Assembly (NCBI GenBank): GCA_015056145.1
Contig: SVGY01000004.1
Location: forward strand, 62,001 to 126,000
Origin: Clostridiales bacterium
Lineage (GTDB): Bacteria; Bacillota; Clostridia; Christensenellales; Aristaeellaceae
Direction of reading: 5' to 3'
DNA: 64,000 nt
Each line of letters opens with the position of its first letter. Positions within the stretch are counted from its first letter, which is position 1. The notes under the pieces were generated by a model. The model had not been told where the DNA came from and did no database searches. It worked only from the letters and a program-made list of their open reading frames with translations. Both the position numbers and the translations under genes were made by a program. Shown here one piece after another: positions 59,460 through 64,000 of this stretch.

Positions 59460-60719
59460 TTACGGAAGCGTGATTCTGCGTACATCACAGCCAAGAGCGC
59501 AAAAAGCATCTTCCAGATGATCGTACCCACGGTCGATGAGCTCTGCATGCTCAACGATGGTTTGCCCCTCTGCGGCAAGGCCCGCAATCGTCAGCGCAGC
59601 ACCTCCCCGGAGATCCCTTGCCGTTACGGTGGTTCCATGAAGCTTATCAACACCATGAATTACCGCCGTTCGTCCATTGAGGAGGATGCGGGCGCCCATG
59701 CGGTTCAGATCTCCTGCATGAGCAAACCTGTTCTCAAATACATTCTCCACAACTACTGATGTTTCCTTTGCCAAAGTGGAAATTGCCATCATCTGAGCCT
59801 GCATGTCCGTAGGAAAACCGGGATATGGCTGGGTTTGCAACTGTGAGAATGCGCTCAGTTTTTCCGGCGCATGAAGCGTGATGGTTTTTTCGCTGCTGCG
59901 AATAATGCAACCCATTTCCTCCAGTTTTGTAATAACTGCCATTATTTCCTCAACAGGGGCGTTGGTCAGGCGGATGCTGCCCCTGGTTACTGCCGCAGCC
60001 GCCAGCAGTGTTCCCGCCACGATGCGGTCAGGCATGGGAACATAATCAATTCCCTTAAGGCGCTTAACACCGTGTATTTCAATAGTGTTGCTACCTGCTC
60101 CGCTGACGCATGCGCCCATGGCATTCAAAAAATTCTGCAAATCGATGATCTCCGGTTCCCGGGCTGCGTTGTAGAGGACTGTTTTCCCCTTCAGCAGAAC
60201 TGCGGCCATCATGATGTTTTCCGTGGCGCCCACGCTGGGATAATCAAAATGTACATTGCCCGCTGTCATATGCTGCCCGTCGCAATGGATGACTCCGCCG
60301 ATATTCTGAACCCTTGCATTGAGCTGCATCAGCCCACGCAGATGAAGATCGATAGGTCGCAGGCCGATTTCGCATCCGCCGGGAAAGGTTACGGCGGCCT
60401 TACGGAAGCGGGCAAGGATAGGCCCAAGCATAAAGATGGAAGAGCGGAGCTTTTTGGCAAGACCATCCGGCATTTCATGGGAATTCAACCCTTGTGGGTC
60501 GATGATCATTTCCGGTTTCTTCACATCCACCCTGCATCCGAGCGAACGGAGGATATCCGCCATGTTACGAATGTCGCTCAGATCCGGACAATCTCTGAGA
60601 ATCGTCCTTTCCTCCGTGAGAATCGAAGCCGCCATAATCGGCAGCACAGCGTTTTTGGCATTATGTACGCAATACTCCCCCTTGATACGGTTGGAACCAT
60701 GAATCAAAAACGCTTCCAT
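59460..60719 (-). CDS. murA: UDP-N-acetylglucosamine 1-carboxyvinyltransferase
   Basis: The 419-residue enzyme adds enolpyruvate from PEP to UDP-GlcNAc, the committed step of peptidoglycan synthesis and the target of fosfomycin. The catalytic Lys is in HNAKNAVLPIM and the loop Cys in FPGGCEIGLRPIDLHLRG, so fosfomycin binding should be possible. Motif order and length are normal. It takes the place between ftsW and ftsQ where murG often lies. The ribosome site GCGGAGG can pair with a CTCCGC upstream. Confidence 0.95.
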   Translation of the reverse strand: MEAFLIHGSNRIKGEYCVHNAKNAVLPIMAASILTEERTILRDCPDLSDIRNMADILRSLGCRVDVKKPEMIIDPQGLNSHEMPDGLAKKLRSSIFMLGPILARFRKAAVTFPGGCEIGLRPIDLHLRGLMQLNARVQNIGGVIHCDGQHMTAGNVHFDYPSVGATENIMMAAVLLKGKTVLYNAAREPEIIDLQNFLNAMGACVSGAGSNTIEIHGVKRLKGIDYVPMPDRIVAGTLLAAAAVTRGSIRLTNAPVEEIMAVITKLEEMGCIIRSSEKTITLHAPEKLSAFSQLQTQPYPGFPTDMQAQMMAISTLAKETSVVVENVFENRFAHAGDLNRMGARILLNGRTAVIHGVDKLHGTTVTARDLRGGAALTIAGLAAEGQTIVEHAELIDRGYDHLEDAFCALGCDVRRITLP

Positions 60720-60784
60720 CCTTCCACCTCCGCTTGCATTACATGGGTCATACTATGCGGAGTGAAAAAAGATGTGAAAATATG

Positions 60785-61921
60785 TCAGTTTGTGCCCCGG
60801 GAAACGTTAAGAATGATTCCCACGGCAGCCATAAGCAGGGAAACAGATGTGCCGCCCGCACTGAAAAAAGGGAGCGGAAGACCGGTTGTGGGCATGACCC
60901 CCACCACAACACCGATATTGATGAAAGCCTGAACGGATATCAACGCCGTAAGCCCTGCAGCCAGCAGGCAGCCATAGCGGTCAGGTGCATTTAAGGCTAT
61001 GCGCATTCCTGCAAAGGCAAAAGCGAGAAAAAGCAGAATGACCACACAGCATCCAAAAAGGCCAAAATCCTCCCCGACGATAGCGAAAATGAAATCGCTT
61101 TCGGGATACGGCAGATAGGCATATTTTTGCCTGCCCTGCCCCAGACCACGCCCAAACAGGCCACCTGAACCAATAGCGATAAGGGATTGGGCAAGTTGAT
61201 ATCCCTCATCGCCCATCTGAGCGAAGGGATCCCTGAAGGAGAGCAGCCTCTCCCGCCTGTAGGGCTCTATCCAGGCATAGATAAAGCCCACCACCAGCCC
61301 ACCCGCTCCCATCAGACCCAGATGCCTCCATTTTGCACCTGCTACCAGCATCATCAGCACCGCCACGATCATAATGCTGCCGGCTGTGGAAAGGTTAGGC
61401 TGCTGCAAAATGATCAGAAACATCAATGCCGGAACGATAAGCAATGGAACAATGCCGGTCCAGAACTTTTCCACCTGTTTCCAGCGATAACTCAATGTGG
61501 ATGCAAGATAAAGCACAGAGGCGATCTTTGCCAGTTCCGATGGTTGAAAGCTCATCCCTGCAATATTCAGCCATCTTCTGGAACCGTTCAGATACACGCC
61601 GATTCCGGGGATCACCACCAGCACAAGCAAAACAAAACTGGCAAAAAGGCCAAGAATCACTACCTTGGGCTGCTGCCAGAAATGATAGGGTATCCGGCTG
61701 GTGATGTACATCAAAACCGCACCAAGGCCAATGCCGATCAATTGTTTCTTTACTTCCAGAAGGGAGTCCCCTGTGGTGCACACAGCCTTGTAGAATGTTG
61801 CGCTGAAAAGCGTCAGCAGCCCGCATTGCAAAAGAAGCACCACAATAACAGGCAGGGTTGCATCAACCGGATTTTTTCTTTTCAGATCCCTGGCAGTGCG
61901 ATAAACCATTTCTCTTTCCAT
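60785..61921 (-). CDS. ftsW: FtsW/SpoVE-type lipid II polymerase
   Basis: The 378-residue SEDS-family glycosyltransferase has about ten membrane segments, with MLVAGAKWRHLGLMGAGGLV and the C-terminal PTTGLPLPFFSAGGTSVSLL region typical of FtsW, RodA and SpoVE. It polymerises lipid II with a partner penicillin-binding protein at the septum. In a spore-forming host at this place, either FtsW or SpoVE is meant; I cannot separate them. A hairpin overlaps its ribosome site. Confidence 0.92.
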   Translation of the reverse strand: MEREMVYRTARDLKRKNPVDATLPVIVVLLLQCGLLTLFSATFYKAVCTTGDSLLEVKKQLIGIGLGAVLMYITSRIPYHFWQQPKVVILGLFASFVLLVLVVIPGIGVYLNGSRRWLNIAGMSFQPSELAKIASVLYLASTLSYRWKQVEKFWTGIVPLLIVPALMFLIILQQPNLSTAGSIMIVAVLMMLVAGAKWRHLGLMGAGGLVVGFIYAWIEPYRRERLLSFRDPFAQMGDEGYQLAQSLIAIGSGGLFGRGLGQGRQKYAYLPYPESDFIFAIVGEDFGLFGCCVVILLFLAFAFAGMRIALNAPDRYGCLLAAGLTALISVQAFINIGVVVGVMPTTGLPLPFFSAGGTSVSLLMAAVGIILNVSRGTN

Positions 61922-61923
61922 AA

Positions 61924-61997
61924 CAAAAAGAACCTCCCAACCATAAAGACGATGCGCATCTTTTGTGCATCAACCTTCAAGTTGGGAAGGCTCGTTC
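61924..61997 (-). promoter_or_regulatory. Hairpin between murD and ftsW that masks the ribosome site
   Basis: GAACCTCCCAAC (61930-61941) pairs with GTTGGGAAGGctcGTTC (61981-61997), with a second stem inside (about 61952-61971). On the minus strand the right arm holds GGGAGG, the only ribosome site of ftsW, and TTCTTTTTG follows. It may be an attenuator, a weak terminator or a translation switch. Confidence 0.5.
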
Positions 61998-61999
61998 TG

Positions 62000-63361
62000 T
62001 CAGCTGAGTTGTTTTACAAGTTCTTTGAATATCTCGCCTCGCTGCTCGAAATCCTTGAACATATCAAAGCTGGCGCAGGCAGGAGACAGCAGCACATTTC
62101 CGCCGGAAACCGCAAGGCTGCGGGATTGATCGATGGCATCGGCCATATCAGTGGCAGAGACGATGGCATCAAATCCGGCTTCGGTCAGCTGGGCCTTGAT
62201 CTGACTGGCAGTCTGTCCCATCACAACCGCATAGGAAATATTGGGGGAAGCGACGATTTCTTTGCACAGAGGCATAAAGTCGGTATGCTTGTCATAGCCG
62301 CCGAGGATAATAACGGTAGGCGCCTTCATGCTTTGCACAGCCTTGATGGTGCTGTCCACGTTCGTGCCCTTGCTGTCGTTGATGTAGCTGACGCCCTGGA
62401 ACACTCGGACCTTTTCAATGCGGTGCTCCACGCCGGTGAAGGACATCAGTGTGTGGCGGATAACAGGCGCAGGTACGCCCATTGCGCAGGCCATTGCGGT
62501 CGCTGCAAGTGCATTTTCCAGGTTGTGAGGGCCGGGAATGAGAATCTGATCTGCGCCGCAAACGCTGACAGTTTCACCCTTCCACTGCCACACAATCTTG
62601 CCGTCCTTTACAAAAGCGCCCTGTTCCAGCTGCTGGGTGCGGCTGAAGAAAGCTACCTGGCCTTTGAGCTTATCGGCCATCTTAACCAGCACGGGATCAT
62701 CTGCGTTGAGAACCGCAAAATCATCCGCAGTCTGGTTTTCAAAAATACGTTGCTTCAGCTTGATGTACTGTGCCATGGTTCCATGGCGGTTGAGATGGTC
62801 TTCGGTAATGTTGAGAAGCGCCGCTACATGGGGATGGAATGTCTTGATGCTTTCCAGCTGGAAGCTGGATACTTCCACCACAGATACATCTTCCTTTTTG
62901 GCGCTCATTGCCACGGAAGAAAGCGGATAGCCGATATTTCCCGCAACATGAGTAATACGGCCTGCATTCTCAAAAATCTTTCCAAGCAAGGTGGTGGTGG
63001 TGGTTTTGCCGTTGGTACCGGAAAGGGCCAGTACATCGCCATTAAGGAGAGAATAAGCCAGTTCCAGTTCGCCGATCACCGGCATGGACTTTTCCTTGGC
63101 GGCCTTCACCACCGGCGCATCAATGGGCACGCCAGGAGAGATCATCAGGATATCCGTCTCATCAAGCAGGCTGACGCTGTTCTCGCCCAGACGGAATTCG
63201 CAGGTAGTATCCTTCAGGTGGTTCAGCTGATCGCCAAAGGCTTCTTCTGTTTTCATGTCGGAAAGCACAGGCACAGCGCCATGGCGAAGCAGAAGTTCTG
63301 CGGCGGCAATGCCGCTGCGGGCCATACCCACAACCAGAACACGTTTCTTTTCCAGTCTCAT
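62000..63361 (-). CDS. murD: UDP-N-acetylmuramoylalanine--D-glutamate ligase
   Basis: The 453-residue Mur ligase has the N-terminal Rossmann-like motif VLVVGMARSGIAAAELLL, the ATP loop VLALSGTNGKTTTTTLLG, EVSSFQLESIKTF and the DSKGTNVDSTIKAV motif that places D-glutamate. It adds D-Glu to UDP-MurNAc-L-Ala. It lies 34 bases after mraY. Length and order are normal. Confidence 0.96.
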   Translation of the reverse strand: MRLEKKRVLVVGMARSGIAAAELLLRHGAVPVLSDMKTEEAFGDQLNHLKDTTCEFRLGENSVSLLDETDILMISPGVPIDAPVVKAAKEKSMPVIGELELAYSLLNGDVLALSGTNGKTTTTTLLGKIFENAGRITHVAGNIGYPLSSVAMSAKKEDVSVVEVSSFQLESIKTFHPHVAALLNITEDHLNRHGTMAQYIKLKQRIFENQTADDFAVLNADDPVLVKMADKLKGQVAFFSRTQQLEQGAFVKDGKIVWQWKGETVSVCGADQILIPGPHNLENALAATAMACAMGVPAPVIRHTLMSFTGVEHRIEKVRVFQGVSYINDSKGTNVDSTIKAVQSMKAPTVIILGGYDKHTDFMPLCKEIVASPNISYAVVMGQTASQIKAQLTEAGFDAIVSATDMADAIDQSRSLAVSGGNVLLSPACASFDMFKDFEQRGEIFKELVKQLS

Positions 63362-63395
63362 ATCTGTATAGCTCCTCGAAAGATCATTACTCGGG

Positions 63396-64000
63396 TCAGA
63401 TGTTCAGGGGCAGGGAAAGCAGGGAAAGCAGACACAGAACACCCGTGACGATGGTATACATGGCCACGATCTGGTTTTCCGACATGCCCGAAAGCTCGAA
63501 ATGATGATGGATGGGCGACATTTTGAAGATGCGCTTGCCGTGGGTCACCTTGAAATAAATACGCTGAATGATAACACTGAGGGAGGAAGCCAGCATGGTG
63601 AAGCATACGAAGATCATGAAGATGGGCATTCTCAGAAGCATGCTCATGCCGACCATAGCTCCGCCGATAAACATGCTTCCCGTATCACCCATAAAAACAG
63701 CTGCGGGATAATGATTGAAGCGAAGGAAGCCCATGCAGCCGCCAGCAAGAGCCATGGCAAACACGGCCAGATTCATATAGTTGCCCTTCATTTCAGCAGG
63801 CATGGCAGCAGCAGCCAACACCGTAAAGAGGGCCATCAGCGCCCAGGTAACGCTGCCCACAACAGAAACGCTGCTGAGGATGCCATCCAAACCATCCTGC
63901 AGGTTGGCACTGTTTACCATGAAAATCATCACAGCGGTCATAATGGGGATATAGAAGATTCCAAGATCCCATTCCACATTAAAGAAAGGAATAATGACCT
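63396..64000 (-). CDS. mraY: Phospho-N-acetylmuramoyl-pentapeptide transferase MraY, C-terminal part
   Basis: The gene runs off the right edge, so the N-terminal third or more is missing. About 200 residues remain, with five or six membrane segments. Motifs include NSANLQDGLDGILSSVSV (catalytic Asp region), FNHYPAAVFMGDTGSMFIGG and HHHFELSGMSENQIV (His-rich loop). MraY links UDP-MurNAc-pentapeptide to undecaprenyl phosphate to form lipid I. It begins the visible part of the wall cluster. Confidence 0.95.
   Translation of the reverse strand, partial: VIIPFFNVEWDLGIFYIPIMTAVMIFMVNSANLQDGLDGILSSVSVVGSVTWALMALFTVLAAAAMPAEMKGNYMNLAVFAMALAGGCMGFLRFNHYPAAVFMGDTGSMFIGGAMVGMSMLLRMPIFMIFVCFTMLASSLSVIIQRIYFKVTHGKRIFKMSPIHHHFELSGMSENQIVAMYTIVTGVLCLLSLLSLPLNI

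Noticed and set aside
55861..63448. Long + strand frames at 55861-58158 and 61187-63448
   Set aside because: They are antisense to ftsZ/ftsA and ftsW/murD and show no family motifs.
1..64000. tRNA or rRNA genes, CRISPR arrays, insertion sequences, prophage
   Set aside because: Gaps between genes were read on both strands. No cloverleaf, spaced direct repeats, transposase or phage genes were seen; the only recombinase is the Xer-like protein at 30615.

Overview
The window reads as chromosomal DNA of an anaerobic, endospore-forming Firmicute of the class Clostridia, probably a gut-type Oscillospirales relative (the order is an inference). Sporulation genes (yabP, yabQ, spoVFA, spoVFB), an Rnf ion-pumping complex, a trimeric NADH-linked [FeFe] hydrogenase, the dxs-tlyA-nadK-argR-recN order, lexA and a division/cell-wall cluster all point that way. 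Most of the sequence is densely packed, operon-like coding DNA. I saw no tRNA, rRNA, CRISPR array, insertion sequence or prophage, and no gene-free stretch longer than about 220 bases.

Layout, left to right. (1) 1-10.9 kb: the tail of a VOC-fold protein, a 4Fe-4S aldo/keto reductase, a sugar-receptor/GGDEF fusion followed by a highly structured intergenic element, an alpha/beta hydrolase, a CofE-like ligase divergent from a LysR regulator, proA, bioY, the yabP-yabQ-divIC cluster and a Ppx/GppA phosphatase. (2) 11-24.4 kb: an EF-G paralogue, a PfkB kinase with a GNAT, then hydrolase-murF-ddl-dxs-tlyA and nadK-argR-recN. (3) 24.4-29.1 kb: rnfCDEAB, with no rnfG at its usual place. (4) 29.2-34.3 kb: proC-rnhA, a tyrosine recombinase with a long inverted repeat in its leader, an SOS-controlled lexA, and psuK-psuG for pseudouridine breakdown. 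(5) 34.3-44.0 kb, minus strand: a hydrogenase region made of a catalytic module (NuoE-like, ATPase, 2Fe-2S protein, NuoF-like, HydA) preceded by a sensory or regulatory module (DRTGG, RsbW-like ATPase, HydS-like H-cluster protein, DRTGG, PHP). (6) 44.1-55.5 kb: a conserved cysteine-rich protein, dCMP deaminase, FtsK/SpoIIIE, a secreted protein, dipicolinate synthase, a GH65 maltose-phosphorylase-like enzyme under a strong palindrome, a YkvI-like membrane protein and an SDR. (7) 55.5-64 kb, minus strand: mraY-murD-ftsW-murA-ftsQ-ftsA-ftsZ without murG.

Together, HydABC would use reduced ferredoxin and NADH to make H2 (or run in reverse) while Rnf couples ferredoxin oxidation to an ion gradient, so the two compete for the same electron carrier. 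The most unusual points are the variant Rnf locus (no rnfG, an RnfB with two extra ferredoxin motifs, a changed flavin-attachment motif in RnfD), the hydrogenase-linked signalling module, the recombinase-linked inverted repeat, the prion-like linker of FtsZ, and the multi-hairpin element at 3.6-3.8 kb.
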